From positions 2,529,501-2,593,500 of the forward strand of contig CM076268.1 in the NCBI GenBank assembly GCA_038380795.1: a stretch of 64,000 nucleotides of DNA. Reading direction: 5' to 3'. Source of the DNA: Pyrocephalus nanus (Eukaryota; Chordata; Aves; Passeriformes; Tyrannidae). Shown here piece by piece: positions 11,601 through 24,100 of the stretch. How positions within the stretch are numbered: position 1 is the stretch's first letter; every line of letters starts with the position of its first letter. The position numbers and the translations under genes were made by a program. Below the pieces are notes generated by a model, which saw only the letters and a program-made list of their open reading frames with translations, did not search any database and was not told the DNA's origin.

Positions 11601-11827
11601 ATGTTCTTGCAGCAGTGACAGCCTAAAGGCAGAGGGGGGGGAAGGGTTTAGGGGGAGGTGGGAGTGTTTACCGAGGCCAGCAAAGAAAACTGGAACAAAA
11701 CATGCACACAGGTCCTTCTGCAGCCCTTCTTAATATTTAAGATTTTCTCCTATTTTTTTTTTCCTTCTCAATGGTTTTACAGCCAGAAACCCCACCCAAA
11801 GGAACTCTTTTTGTCCCCACACAGACG
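8641..11827. other. Intergenic, no gene recognised
   Basis: No coding exon is supported. It contains the (TG)n tract at 10149-10171 and a T-run near 10810-10826. Open frames near 9434-9820, 10430-10789 and 10856-11170 have no splice context, no domain and ordinary composition. Confidence 0.6.
10149..10171. repeat. (TG)n microsatellite
   Basis: About eleven uninterrupted TG units. Confidence 0.95.
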
Positions 11828-12180
11828 ATCACAGAATCATAGAGAGGTTTGGGCTGGAAGGGATCTTAAAGATCATCTCATTCCACCCCCTGCCATGGGC
11901 AGGGACACCTTCCACCAGCCCAGGTTGCTCCAAGCCCCATCCAGCCTGGCCTTGGACACTTCCAGGGATCCAGGGGCAGCCACAGCTTCTCTGGGTAACC
12001 TGTGCCAGGGCCTGCCCACCCTCACTGGGGAGATTTTCTTCCTAATACCTAAAACTGCTTCCTTTTAGTTTAAAGCTATCCCCCCCTTGTTCTATTGCAA
12101 CAAACCCTGCTAAAATTCCCTCTGTATTTGTTTATTGAGCCCCCTTTAGGCACTGGAAAGGGCTCTGAAGTCTTCAGGGC
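11828..12180 (-). mobile_element. CR1 LINE 3'-end fragment, minus orientation
   Basis: It starts with 'cacagaatcatagagagg', the reversed CR1 tail, and follows the same block order as the copy at 8370. It extends further into the element through 'ccccccttgttctattgcaa' and 'gagcccccttt'. The right border is approximate. Confidence 0.92.
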
Positions 12181-13690
12181 TTCAAGACAAGACAAAACCC
12201 AGCTTTCAGCCACGCCGGCTCTGGTGAATTGAGGGAGTTCTCAGGAAAAGCTCTTGGCTTTGTAGCATTCTTTTACTGTAAAATAGAGTTCAAATGAGAT
12301 TCCTCGAACTAGAGAGGTGTCTCTCAGTGGAATCAGAATGGCACAGTTAGCTGGGGGGAACCATAGAGGCTCACGGGACCGTGCTGAGGGACATCTTTTC
12401 TGATTGCTTTTAAGAACAGCAGTGCACACAAAGAGATGTGTTAACCTGTGAAAAGTCAGCTGATCCCACACACACAGACACAGAAAGATGCCACAGAGGG
12501 GTATTTATGGCAGCAGTGAGCAGATTTTCCTCTCCCTGCCCCGTGCTGGGGCTGGCAGGCAGCAGGAGCTGTGCTGGCCCTTCATTTGCTGCTCAGCATC
12601 CCTGAAATGCCTCCAGTTCAGCAGTCAAGCTGTTCCCTCAAGATAGATGGAGCATATAATTTTATATACACTGTGATAAAGTCCAGCTCTGTCCTGTTGC
12701 TTAAGCTATTCCAGGAATGAGAGAGTAGGGCACAAAGCTACACCCCAGGCAGGAAAAGTAAGCCCTGCCAGAGTGTGTGCCCCTCTCAGCCTCTCATTCC
12801 TTGAAGAGCAGGGGTGGAATATCTCGTTTCTGAAAGCTGGGGAGCATTTGAATTAAAAAAAAAAGTTTGAATTCAAAAAAAAAAATAATTAATTTTAAGC
12901 AGCAGAAGAGAAATCTGCATAATGTCAAATTCACTTGATTTTAAAGGAATTAAGTCAACTACAAGGCAGGGGAGACAGCAAAAAATTACTGTCCCTATTA
13001 TCTTGCCACAGCACGTGAAAACAACTGTTGGCCACAGGCATAAAGAAAGTCCTCTTGGTTGGGTATTTAACCCAGGAGCAATGCAGAAATATTTAAATTT
13101 TTAGCATTTTTCTTTAATTATCAGAGTACAAAAACCTCTCAGCAAGCAGCAACCAGATAAGCTTCTTTTACAGACCAAAATATGTGCCTGTGTTTGCCTT
13201 ATGTGGTTTATTCATCTGTCTGGCTTGGAAAAATCACTTTTGCAAATCCAAAATAATGACAGCAATGACAATGATTGACAGTCATTTTGAAAATTAAGAT
13301 TCAGAGCCACTAGAATTTCATCTGCAGTCCCACTCTGTTCATATTTAAGTGTCTTCAAATTGCACTTAATTTGCACATTTGTGATCTATTCCTTTGATGA
13401 AGCAAGATACCAAACAGCAATAGAGAACCTACTGATTAGGATCATCAGCAGTCACTTCTTTTTGGTTCATTAAATCACTTCACAGCTGCCTAATGTTCTC
13501 CAAACAGGAGGAGTATTAGAGGAGCTTTAGTGCTCAGGAAAAAGAAATCAGTCCTTCTGGAGGAATGTATGTAAATGCAAGCAACAGAAGTACAAATATT
13601 GATATCCACTGACACCACTCAACAGGCTGAAGTTACGTTTTCCTGCTGATGAAAATTAAATTGAGGAAATAAATACTGATATAATACAGA

Positions 13691-13729
<39 letters not shown>

Positions 13730-14794
13730 GAGGTCCTGGGAATGCAAAATTATTTTCTAGAAACAGGGTTATACCAAAAAATTACAGCCCCTTTCAGCTG
13801 AGGTTTTGGAATCCCTTCAGGCAAGTGCCTCACTTCCAGCTCAAACCTCCTGTTTTCCCTAGGAATATGGATTATAAGGAGCATTAGCAGCTGTCTCCTT
13901 CTGGAGCACTGCAGCTTTCCCCTCTCCCAGCTCCTCCCTTGGTACCCCTGGTCAGTCTGGTCTCTTCAGAGTCACTATTACATTTTTTCCCTTTCTATTT
14001 CCCCCTCCTTATACTAAAATAATCACTTAGTCACGCTCCTGTCACCCCAAATCAATTCCCTTCCGAAAACTCCTTTTTTTTCCTTGGGAATTTTTTCCTT
14101 CTTCCAATTGGCAGCATTATTTGGGCAGTTCTCAGCTGTTCCCCAGCTGCTGCCCGTGCTTGGCTGGGCATCTGGCTCCCAGGCAGGGCACCAGGCTGCC
14201 CAGGCTTGGCTCACAATAATAGGAAATTTAACACTCATTCTGGGGACTGTTAATGGGAAAAGATCTTTTGAGCTTTCCTCCCAGAAAATGCCAGAGAATG
14301 TCCTGTTGGCAAACAGCTGTTAGCAACCAGAGTCCTCCCCCCACTCTGATTTAACGATTAAAATTACCTCTCAAACTCACACCTCTTGATTTCTGATTAG
14401 AAAATTGAAATATTTCTTTCTACCTGCTTTAAAAAAAATGTTGGTTTTCTCTGTTTCACAGGTTTCAGTCCATCGTGAAACCTGGAGTTTGCCAAGCTGT
14501 GTCTGTAGCTGCTGGTCAGAGACAGAGACACTGCTGATGTCTGGGAACATTCCTTGGGGTGGGAGGTGTCAATGTGACCAAAGTAGGGACCAGTTCAGGA
14601 GCTTCAAAACTGCTGTTTGGCACCTGAGAGCTCTTGGGAAAACCATCTGCATGCACTGACTTTTATAGAGCATCTCTGTGCATGACTTTGTATTATGTTC
14701 CTTGGCAAAAGTCGGGCTTGAAATCTGTGAACTCTGGCATCCACCCAAATTTGAGATACTGATTAATTTGCCCATCAATTTATGCCAATTTATG
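12181..14794. other. Intergenic, AT-rich, no gene recognised
   Basis: Contains a near-duplicate pair of TTTGAATT-plus-A-run units at about 12847-12886, a (T)29 tract, and AT-rich stretches near 13200-13700 that look like non-coding sequence with possible regulatory content. No exon is supported. Confidence 0.55.
13696..13724. repeat. (T)29 homopolymer
   Basis: Uninterrupted run of 29 T. Confidence 0.95.
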
Positions 14795-15113
14795 AGATCA
14801 TAGAATAGTAGAAGGGTTTGGGATGGAAGGGACCTTAAAGACCATCGAGTTCCACCCCCTACCATGGGCAGGGACACCTTCCACCAGCCCAGGGTGCTCC
14901 AAGCACCATCCAACCTGGCCTTGGACACTTCCAGGGATCCAGGGGCAGCCACAGCTTCTCTGGGCAACCTGTGCCAGGGCCTCCCCACCCTCACAGGGAA
15001 AATTTCTCCCTAATATCTAATCTAAACCTGCTCTCTCTCAGTTTAAAACCATTCCCCCTCAGCCTGTCCCTCCACACCCCTGTAAAAAAGTCCCTCTCCA
15101 TCTCTCTTGCAGA
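14795..15113 (-). mobile_element. CR1 LINE 3'-end fragment, minus orientation
   Basis: It begins 'gagatcatagaatagtagaa' and continues 'gttccaccccctaccatggg', 'ccatccaacctggccttgg' and 'cctgtgccagggcctcc', ending near a T-run at 15114-15128. It is non-coding and 5'-truncated. Confidence 0.92.
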
Positions 15114-15254
15114 TTTTTTTTTTTTTTAGTCGATGAACTTATTTCCTGTGCAGTTTGAATTTTACGAGCATGAATGATGTGATGAAATCAGCCTGACAGC
15201 GACATTCTGTTTGTCAGTCTCCCACTGGCAGCGGGCAATGCCCTGGGACACTCG

Positions 15255-15480
15255 GGTGATGCTCCCGGCTCCCTGTCCGTGTTCCCAATCCCTCTCCCCG
15301 CTCCCGGCCCGCCCCCGCGCTGCCCCCGCCCGCCAGCAGGTGGTACCCGGCATTTACAAACCATCCTCTCGCATCCCCGGGCGCTCCGCTCTGTGCTCAA
15401 CCATCACACACAACAAACCTCCCAGACGGCTCGTTCTGAGCCGCCTTCCTCGGCTCCCCGGCCAGACCCGAACAGGGAAA
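15255..15480. promoter_or_regulatory. Isolated CpG-rich patch with a CTCF-like motif
   Basis: A short GC-rich segment, about 20 CpG in some 230 bp by eye, sits between two CR1 copies in otherwise CpG-poor DNA. It contains CCAGCAGGTGGT at 15333-15344, which differs from the CTCF core CCASYAGRKGGC only at the last base. It is not attached to any gene I can recognise. It may be an orphan CpG island, an unannotated promoter or an insulator. The assignment is inference from composition and motif only. Confidence 0.45.
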
Positions 15481-15518
15481 CCTGCTTACCAAACCATGTG
15501 TCTGCAGGATTGTTTTTA

Positions 15519-15845
15519 TTGCACAGAATGGCTTGGTTTGGAAGGGACTTTAAAGATCATTTCATTCCAAGCTCAGCCACAGGCAAGGACACTTTCCACT
15601 ATCCCAGGTTGCTCCAAGCCCCATCCAGCCTGGCCTTGGACACTTCCAGGGATGGGGCAGCCACAGCTTCTCTGGGCAACCTGTGCCAGGGCCTGCCCAC
15701 CCTCATAGGGAAGAATTTCCTTCTCACATCTAATCTAAATCTCCCCTGGTTTAGTTTATAGCTCTTCCCCCTTGTCCTATCATTATCTGCACATGTAAAA
15801 AGCTGCTCCCTTGCCAGATCTCCCTGTGTGCAAACACCAGATCTG
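15519..15845 (-). mobile_element. CR1 LINE 3'-end fragment, minus orientation
   Basis: It begins 'cacagaatggcttggtttgg' and follows the usual CR1 block order, with 'ctcagccacaggcaagg' diverged from the common 'ccatgggcaggg'. It ends near 'ccctgtgtgcaaacacc'. Confidence 0.9.
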
Positions 15846-18800
15846 CTAGACATGTTGGACAAAATTCCCACTGCAGCTCCCTGCCCCTAGGACAGATGGA
15901 CAGTGTTTGTTTGAGGATGCAGTTGGGAAGCTCAGGAACAGCGCTGTGAGCACAATCCAGCCTTTCCCGTGGGGTGAGTACAGGCTTGTGAACTCGGTCC
16001 TGCTCCTTTTTGGAATTTCTGCTTTCTGCAGAGACATCAGACAGGTGTCTGGACTAGTTACGCTCTGGTTTTTCACTTACAAGGAATGATTTTATCTTTT
16101 ATGCCAGTGCAACCGAGTAGAATCAGGCAAACATTCTGATCAATGGCCAAAAAAAATAAATCAATATGTAAGACTGGTGGAGTGTGCTCAAAGTAAGGAG
16201 CTCTTGCACTGCTTTGATTTTTGTATCTTACCTAAAAAAAAAACCCCTCCTCTTTCTGTTCAGCTGCTCTACCCAGTTCTGTTTCCAACTCCTGTAACCT
16301 TTTCTATGGGATATTGGCATTATTAAATATTTACTCTTTATGAAGGCTCTGAAGTTCATGCTCATGTCTTCCAGCTACAGGGGCATCCATAAAAAATAGA
16401 GTTCCAGGTCTACCCTGTAAACATGACCGTAGTGACCCAGAGCAGAGGGAGGGCTGATGGGAGCAGGCTCTGAACTCAACATCAGCCTTTTACACCCAGA
16501 TACATAAATAGCTTATTTTTAAAAGATAGCTAAATGTTTCCTCACAGATATATAAACATTCTTCCGTGTCTGGAAACGCTGTGTTGTAACACAGCATACC
16601 ATGGCCACCAGTGGAGCAGAGCGTTTTAAAACAAACAAACAGCAAAGAAATGACGATGGACATGAAAACATGAAAGCAAATCCTCTGGAAGGTTTGTTGT
16701 TGCTGCCCTTTTAAAATGAAACAGTCTGAGGCTTTGTGAGAAGGTTCAAAATATTGACAGTCTCACCTCCCTGCTTTTGTTTCTAAGCTCTTCCACCTTC
16801 AGCTGCAGTGCAGTTTTTTGATATTAAGTGTAGTTTCTCTCCAATCTCATCCCGTTAATTATATTTTAATAAGAAAGAGACTCAAATTTAATGAAAGTTT
16901 GCAATGATTAGAGCATTATTAAAGCCATAACCTAGTCAGCACAAACACTGACTTAAGACAAATGTGATGAAGGGCTTCTCCCCTCCAGGTTCCTGGTTTT
17001 AATATCTAATGAGGATCTGAAAGTCAGTAAAATGGGAATAGTCCTGATAGGTAAACATAGCTGATGCTCTGCTAAACAAGAGCCACCCCCTAATCCGTGT
17101 AATAGCTTCATTACTGTTAATTAACTTGAAATGAAAGAGTAGGCTGTAAAACTTTAACACAGCTGTCCTAAAACATCCTCACTGATCTCTCGGTGGTGCC
17201 CCAGTGAAGGCTGATGCTGAAAAACCAAGTTGGCTGCTTCGCTCATCCCCATCTCTCATTTACCGTGTTGCGTTGCTGTAATTAGGGGTGTGGGACTCCC
17301 ACCCCCCCATGCTCCACTGGGGGCACCAAGTGTGGGTTACTGTAATCACGGTGCAGATGTTTCATTCAGCAGGACACAACTTCTGTGTCATTACCTGTAA
17401 CTTTTACCTCCCTTTGCAGACTTTACCGTTTCTTTCGAGCTTTTGAGGCACCAGTTACCAGCTCTATGAGTTGTCTTGTCCTCCCCAAACCAAATTTTCC
17501 AATTTCCATGTCGAGCACTGAGCAAACACAGAAACACAAGGCCGTCCCTGCCAGGCTCCTCCACTACAAAGTGTCCTTTCCAGCTTCTGACGCAACCCCC
17601 CCCTGACGTCGCCTTTTCCACTGGAAAACCGGTGCCTTTTCCCTTACACCAGCTGTCATCACAAACCCCTGCAGGCCCAGGATCCCTCCACACACGGGCT
17701 CACCTTCTGAGCCCATTCTCCTGGATGCTCATGTTGTCTCTGGCAGGATTTGGTTCCCTGTCCCCAGCACTTTCTGTCCCTTGTCTGGGAGTTGCTTGCT
17801 CGGAAAATCTCAGCCCAATCTCAGGTGGGTTCTCTGGGCTCTGTGGCTCGAGGTAGTGCTGGATGTGGAGCACAGGGCTCCCAGCATTTCGTCTCCTGCA
17901 GCCTGAGCTTGTTCCAGAACCTCTCTTCTGCAATTCCTTGTATCCCTCTGATGCCAAAATGCCATCATGGCCTGCGCTCATCCTCCAGCTGTTGCTGCTC
18001 CCTGGCTAATCCTTGCAAGTCACAGTGCAGGTCTCACTACTCCAGCTGTTTTCCTTCTAATGAGTAACTCATCTGCCACTTCTCCCTGTTAATCAGGTGG
18101 ACAGTAGACATTATTTCATATTGTTAAAGGAAAACACCATTTAATAAGTGAGGAAGGCCAGTATGTCTCCAGTAGTTTGGAAGGCGCAGTGTGAATCTAT
18201 TGCACTTACCATTTTGATATTTGATAAATAGGCTTCTGGACTCAAGACTCAGGTATTTTAGCCCTCTGTGGGCTCAATGAGTGGCCAGTGCTGCCATGGG
18301 CACAAGGGGTGGTAGGAGTGACACTGCAGCACTTGCCTAAATTAAAGGTTTGTTATCCTGCTCTTTCCATGGCATGGCCACTCCTGAAGCCAAGTGAATA
18401 CAGGACAATCCAAAGCCAGGAAAAGCACTTGGCTCCCACCTGTGGTCTGTGAGGAGCTGCTCAGGGCTGGAGAGCTTTGTGTCCTACACCAAGTGTAGTT
18501 GAGAGGGCTCAGCCCTTCCCCTGAGCCTGCACCAGCAGCACGTGGTGGGAGAGCAGCCCTTTGATCTGCAAAAGTCACTCCGGATATACAGACTTCTGAT
18601 GTCCCAAATATTTGCAGAAGCTCAGACTGTGACTCCCCCTCCCAGTGCTTCCCAATGGATTGTGGTTGGAAACGGCGGCTCAGGGTCGAGCCCTTCCTGG
18701 CATGGTAATATGGAATAAATAATTTATGCCAATCTGTTATTAACAAATCTTTTCTTCCTGCGCGTTATTTACGCTCCGTGAATTTCACTTTCTGGAAACA

Positions 18801-18891
18801 ACTCCCCAGTGGATCTTCCAAGGGTAAATCCAACCCTCCGGATAATTCCAGCTCATGAAGCTCTTCTGCTGTATTTTACCAGGTAAGGAAA

Positions 18892-18930
18892 TGAATTGGA
18901 ATGGAAAGAAATTAATTCCATTCCAATTCA
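18892..18930. other. Perfect 15-bp inverted repeat (hairpin)
   Basis: Arms at 18892-18906 and 18916-18930 are exact reverse complements (TGAATTGGAATGGAA and its complement), separated by a 9-base AT-rich loop. In RNA on either strand this would form a stable short hairpin. Confidence 0.85.
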
Positions 18931-19390
18931 AGCTTGTTTTTTGAAACAGAAGCTTTAATTTTGTAATTCATTTTCCTACATCATCAAAAATTAACTCCTA
19001 ATTTGTTCCAAAGGGCACATTTCTATTTCACCTTTAAAGCGTTCAGGGAGAACCAGAGAAATCTGGTTTATTCCTTATAGCAATCACAGCACATAAATTT
19101 ATAGTCCATTTGCTGTAGCATCCTTGAAAGGAAAGGTGCTGAACAGGAAATTACCCTCAGGCCCCAAATTATATCTTGCTGGAACCTGAATCACATTTTT
19201 TTTTTTTTTTTTTTTTTGGAAAGCTCCTAAAATGTGTGGGAGAGAGTAATGATCCGTACTGAGATAACACAGATAGTTGTCTTAGTCTGAAATTAATTGG
19301 TCCTGAGCATGGCTTTTAATATGTGACATTAAAAAAAAAGATCTCAGTTACCCCAGAGGAATGAGCTACCCTACATTTTAATGTTGCATC

Positions 19391-19510
19391 ATTGACTCAT
19401 TCTGTATCCCTGGCCACGTGATATTGAGTCTGGGATGTTTTAATTACGCATAATTAATTATGCAAATGCAGATAGCAACGCTTGTTGAAATTAATCATCC
19501 ATTAGCACTG
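19391..19510. promoter_or_regulatory. Candidate enhancer-like motif cluster
   Basis: Within 120 bp there is an AP-1 consensus TGACTCA (19393-19399), an E-box CACGTG (19415-19420), overlapping TAATTA homeodomain cores (19451-19460) and the POU octamer ATGCAAAT (19460-19467). A further TTAATCATCCATTAG homeodomain-type stretch lies near 19491-19505. The sites are exact matches, but function is inferred. Confidence 0.4.
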
Positions 19511-20842
19511 TGGGGAAAAAAAAAAAAAAGAAAAAAAAAGAAATGGCAATCAGATGAGATATTGCTGCCGAAAGCTGAGCTGAAATTCTGTTTCGTTTCA
19601 CAATCAGCCTTCATGAAATACGCCTGATGAATATCGATTCACCCCACTGGATAAATCTGCCTGAGGGAGGAGACACTTCCCAGAAGAGGGCAAAGTAATA
19701 TTTGTAATAATTAAAGGCCCATCAAGACATCACAAAGCAGCTTATGGAGGAGGTTAAACTGCGTTGTGAATAAGGAAAGGGTAATGCAAAAGACACGCTT
19801 GAGGAGAGTTGCTAAAAAGGCACCGGGCATTAAAACCTCCCCAAAACAGAGGTATCTGCTGGCTCTGTCTCATTCCTTCCACCAGGGATCACTGCCAGGG
19901 AGCAGCTCCCAGGCCCTCACACCAGGAGCAGCGTTGGGAAGAGGACAGTGTCTGTTCCCAGTGACTTGTAAGATGGTCTGAAATTATTTCCTAATTCTTA
20001 TGTCGGCTTCTTTAAGCGCTGGGTGGGCTCAGGTTGGCCCCTGTGCTGCCCCAGGGTGGCACACACACCTTTCCTTCTCCCCCTGACACCCACCCAGCCC
20101 TGGAGCTCCTTGGGAAGAGGGACAGCATCTCAGGGCAGAGGAGCTGGAGGACACTGAGGAGACCAAAGGAGCCAAGCAAAAACAGCTGAGGGCTTTTTCT
20201 GACCTTTTGCCCTTTACTTGCCTGTTTCTTTAAAGCAAGTTTACTTATTTTTTTTCCCCTTCTTTAGTTTTTTTTTTTCTTTTCTCCTGCTATCCCCATG
20301 AGGCATTCTTTCCTATGAGTCACCCCCACCATAAAGAAATCTCTGTTTGGCTCGAAGTTCTGCTCCCATGCCTGGAATCAACATTTTTGCAGTGAGAGAT
20401 AGGAAATGAGCTGAATTTGTGGGTGATTCATTATTTACTATTTTGACCTGAGATGTGTTTTTACCACTAGCTTTAAAAGAAAAGAAAATCATGTGATAAA
20501 ATACCTAAAACACGAGGCCAAAGCTACATGGGACACAAGACATTCACATTCTGCTTTATAACGTGTTTCTTTATATCATATATAGTAATAATCCCTTATA
20601 TCTTTTGACATTGATTTTACATTTTATCAGGATTATTAATGTGATTAATTTTATTCCAGAGTGGCATCTTAACTACTTAAAATACCCCTAAAAAAAGTAT
20701 GTTTTCTCATACAGTTCAGAAACATGGTACTGCTTATGCATTTACATTCTTTCATGTATGTATGATACAACATAATAAGACATTTTTTTCAACACCTATT
20801 TAAAAAATCATACAGATAAATGTGCACAGAGCAGTCCTGGGC

Positions 20843-21106
20843 ACTAAAGCCCATCCAAACTCAGCAAGCCAAATTTGGAATAAAACAGAATTCCAGATTA
20901 TAAAACAAATTGGACCAAAAAAAAAAAAAAAACCAAAACAAACAAAACAAAACACACAAAAAAACCCCACAAAAAACAAACAAACAAACAAACAAAAAAA
21001 AACCAACCCCAAAAAAACCCAAAACCCTAAAGCACATCTAAGCTCAGAATCCTGAATTTAGAATCAAACAGAATTCCAGATGATAAAAGAACAGATCAGA
21101 CCAAAA
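20843..21106. repeat. Duplicated ~80-bp unit flanking an A/C-rich tract
   Basis: A segment at 20843-20920 recurs in diverged form at 21026-21106. Shared blocks, in order, are 'ctaaagc', 'actcag' or 'gctcag', 'aacagaattccagat', 'ataaaa' and 'gaccaaaa'. The copies are about 184 bp apart and are separated by (CAAA)n and A-rich low-complexity sequence. This reads as a tandem duplication in which the A/C-rich part has expanded. Confidence 0.75.
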
Positions 21107-24100
21107 CCTGGCAAGCAAAATTCAAGAGCCAGAGGCAGAGCCCCAGGAGCCAATTCCATCAGGAACAGCTGGAAGGGCCCCAGCAAGAAGGTTAGGAATT
21201 AGTGGGCCATACAGAGGCCTTGTTAGCAGGATTTTTAAGGGTATTTTAGTATTCATTCCAGGTGAATTTCAGCTGTTCCCGGTTGCCAGATAACCCCAAC
21301 AGTGCTATTTACCCGAGCTCCAGCCTAACAGGCTGACCCTGCAGGCAGCCCTGCCTTGCCCCACAATCCTCCCACGAGCCAAGAAGGCGAAACCTCCCCA
21401 CTGCTGCCTCTGATGGAGATGTTTGGGATGTCCCTGGGAACAAAGGCAATCACAAAATGCCCAGGGAGAGAGAGTCAGGACTTCCCGAGCTGCGCTGAAC
21501 ACCCAGCTTTGCCCGGTTTCCCTCGGCGCTGAAAGGTGAGGTGATGAAACACATTCTCTCTCCCTAGAGGGCCATCTCCTGGTGTGTTAAGCCTTTTGTG
21601 GTCCACCCCAAAGAGCACTGATGGGGTCACAGCTCTGCTGGGCTTGGGACCCCACCGTGGATCCGAAAATCGGTGGCTGCAGAAACGCCCTGAATCAGCT
21701 CCTCGCTGAAAGGGGTGAAAACAAAGCTCTGAAAGCCTCGCTTGAACCCTTTTGAAAGTCACTTTCTAAAGTTAGATTTAGACATTTAGGTCATTTACGG
21801 AGCAGATGCTGCCGCTAAATCTGTTTGGATGTAACTCAGAGCAGCGCTTTTGCCAGTTGAAACAAATTAGAAAATGCTGGCTGGCTCATGAAATCCTCCT
21901 GATTTATTTGTTTCGAGCTGAAGCAGTTGCAGAAAGTTCTTAAGTAGTGCATCTCTATCCTTGGCAGATATTTAAGCAAAAGGCAATGATTTTAATTTTA
22001 ACTGCAGGAAATGGGACACATCTGGGATCAAGAAGTCTCTTTCATGGTGTCCATCACTTCAGGTCGGAGGGGGAAAGAAGGGAGATGAGATGAGATGAGG
22101 AAATTAATTTCCCAGAAAAAGGTCACATTATATTCAAAAACGATATATAAATTAAATATTGTTCAGAATGATTTCTTTGGGTTGAAATGAACGTGATCCA
22201 TGTTGCTGTCCCACGACAGCTTCTGGAAATGGAGATGGTTTTTTTCCAGTGCAGCTGGTGTTTCCTATTTCACCAATATTCTTCCATCCACATAGTGATG
22301 ATTGTGTGGCAATGAAACCGCCTCTTTATTCTCCCTGAAAGCCCACAGAGGAAAGGAGAAGCTACCAGTGACCTCTTGTCCAGTAAAAATACATGCCCAG
22401 TGTTGCCAAATTGCAAATTTTTCACAAATCCATGATTTTTAGCAGGGAGGAAGGGTGGGTTTTAAAGCCCCACACCCTGGAAGCAGCCAGGTCAGAGTGT
22501 ACCACCCTAAAATACCTCCCACGGCAGAAGGTCGGTGTTCAACAAGCAGAGCCCCTAAACTGTGATTTACAAGGAACAGCATTTTAAGCCATCCCACCAT
22601 TTTTGGAGCCTGACTGATGAGTGTGAATGGCAGTGTGTACAACCAGCACCCAAACAGCTCGAACATTTTCCAGTTTCTGCTTGGCTGCGACTGCTTTAAA
22701 CAGTTACTTCAGAAGGGTTTGATGCCCAGCTGGGCTCATGCTGTGTTGCTTGTGGCAAGGAGATCAGGGGCCTGTTGACCATCACTGGACACATCAAGGA
22801 CGATCTCTTAGTGACCAGACAGGCTGAGGCTGTTCTGGATGCAGAGATGTCCTGAGAAAAGCCCTTTTTTTTTTATTCTGAACCACTCTCTCCAAATCAT
22901 ACAGTGAAATTTCCCTCCAGGTCTCGTGTCCAAACACGAATCCATTCTGTCTCTTTAGCATGAAATTCTATGTCACAGCTGCTCTGTGGATGAATCTTTC
23001 TCATATTTTTACTCTTTTCAACCCAGAACTTGCCTTCCTGCACCTCTGACAGGCACTCCCACTCTTCATCAGGGTAGAGGTGAGGGGATCTCCGGTCCCC
23101 ATTCCAAGGGATTGTCCTTGGCTCAATCTGCTTGAGCTGTTAAGGCTCCTGAGCTAATTAAAAGCAGACCCATTCTCAGTCTTTTTCCTGTGGAATGAGT
23201 GATTTCAGGAGGATGCAGCAGATCTCACAAGCCATGACACAGCTCTCACCCACCACCCCACTGCAACTGCTGGAGCTCTCACAGGAAATGAGACCTCCAT
23301 GGCATTTCTGTCTCATTTCTGGAGGAGCCAAACCCCATTCCTCTTCCCTTTCAGAGCATGGACAATGTGTAGAAAAGTGTATGTGCTGCTCCTGTGAGCT
23401 GGGGTTTTGTTCATTGTTAAAGCAGTGAAAAATACAGGCTTTTCACACAGTTTTCTTTGCAAAGCCAACAGCAAAGTCAGGCCCACGAAAACAATGAAAT
23501 GACATGATTAAAACTTCCATTTCATCTTAATCCAGGGCCCTCTGGCACAAGCATTATAATAAAGCCTTAAATAAATAGTTATAAGAACCATTTCTGTCAT
23601 CACATCCCTGATGCAGAGTGGAAAAGCCTTCAAAAATGAGGTGTCTGCATGTTCTGTCTCCTTGCTGGCTACTGCATCTTGCAATCTGTTGTTGAGACAC
23701 TTACTTGGAATCATGATGATAAATGCCACTGTCAGGTTTATGATGGCTCTTATCCCAATCTTTCCCAGTGAACGCAATTAATTAATAATTTACTTTCATA
23801 CCAATTTGAGGTGTGAAGATTCAGCTCCTCTGAATTACCCCCTTGGGGAAGAAAGACAGAGGGAAATGAACATCAGAAGTTCAGTGTTGATCCATTGAGG
23901 CTCGGCTGCTGCCTTGACTTGGGGTTCTTTGGGAGGATTTAGAGACAGGCAGCATTTCATTTATCTGACCTGCAATGTTAGCAGACCCCAGTTATTACAA
24001 CAAGTTGTTGACAGGTCTGGGAGCTCTGAATCAGAAAGCAGACCATTAACAACTGGTCACTGTGTGGGGAATGGATTAACTCAAAGGAAAACTCAAAATT

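Noticed and set aside
8370..15845. Recurrent open frames with peptides such as GWGSHSFSGQPVPGP or DGAATASLGNLCQGLPTL
   Set aside because: They occur in the same order in the CR1 copies at 8370, 11828, 14795, 15519 and 28839, so they are shadows of a non-coding LINE 3' end.
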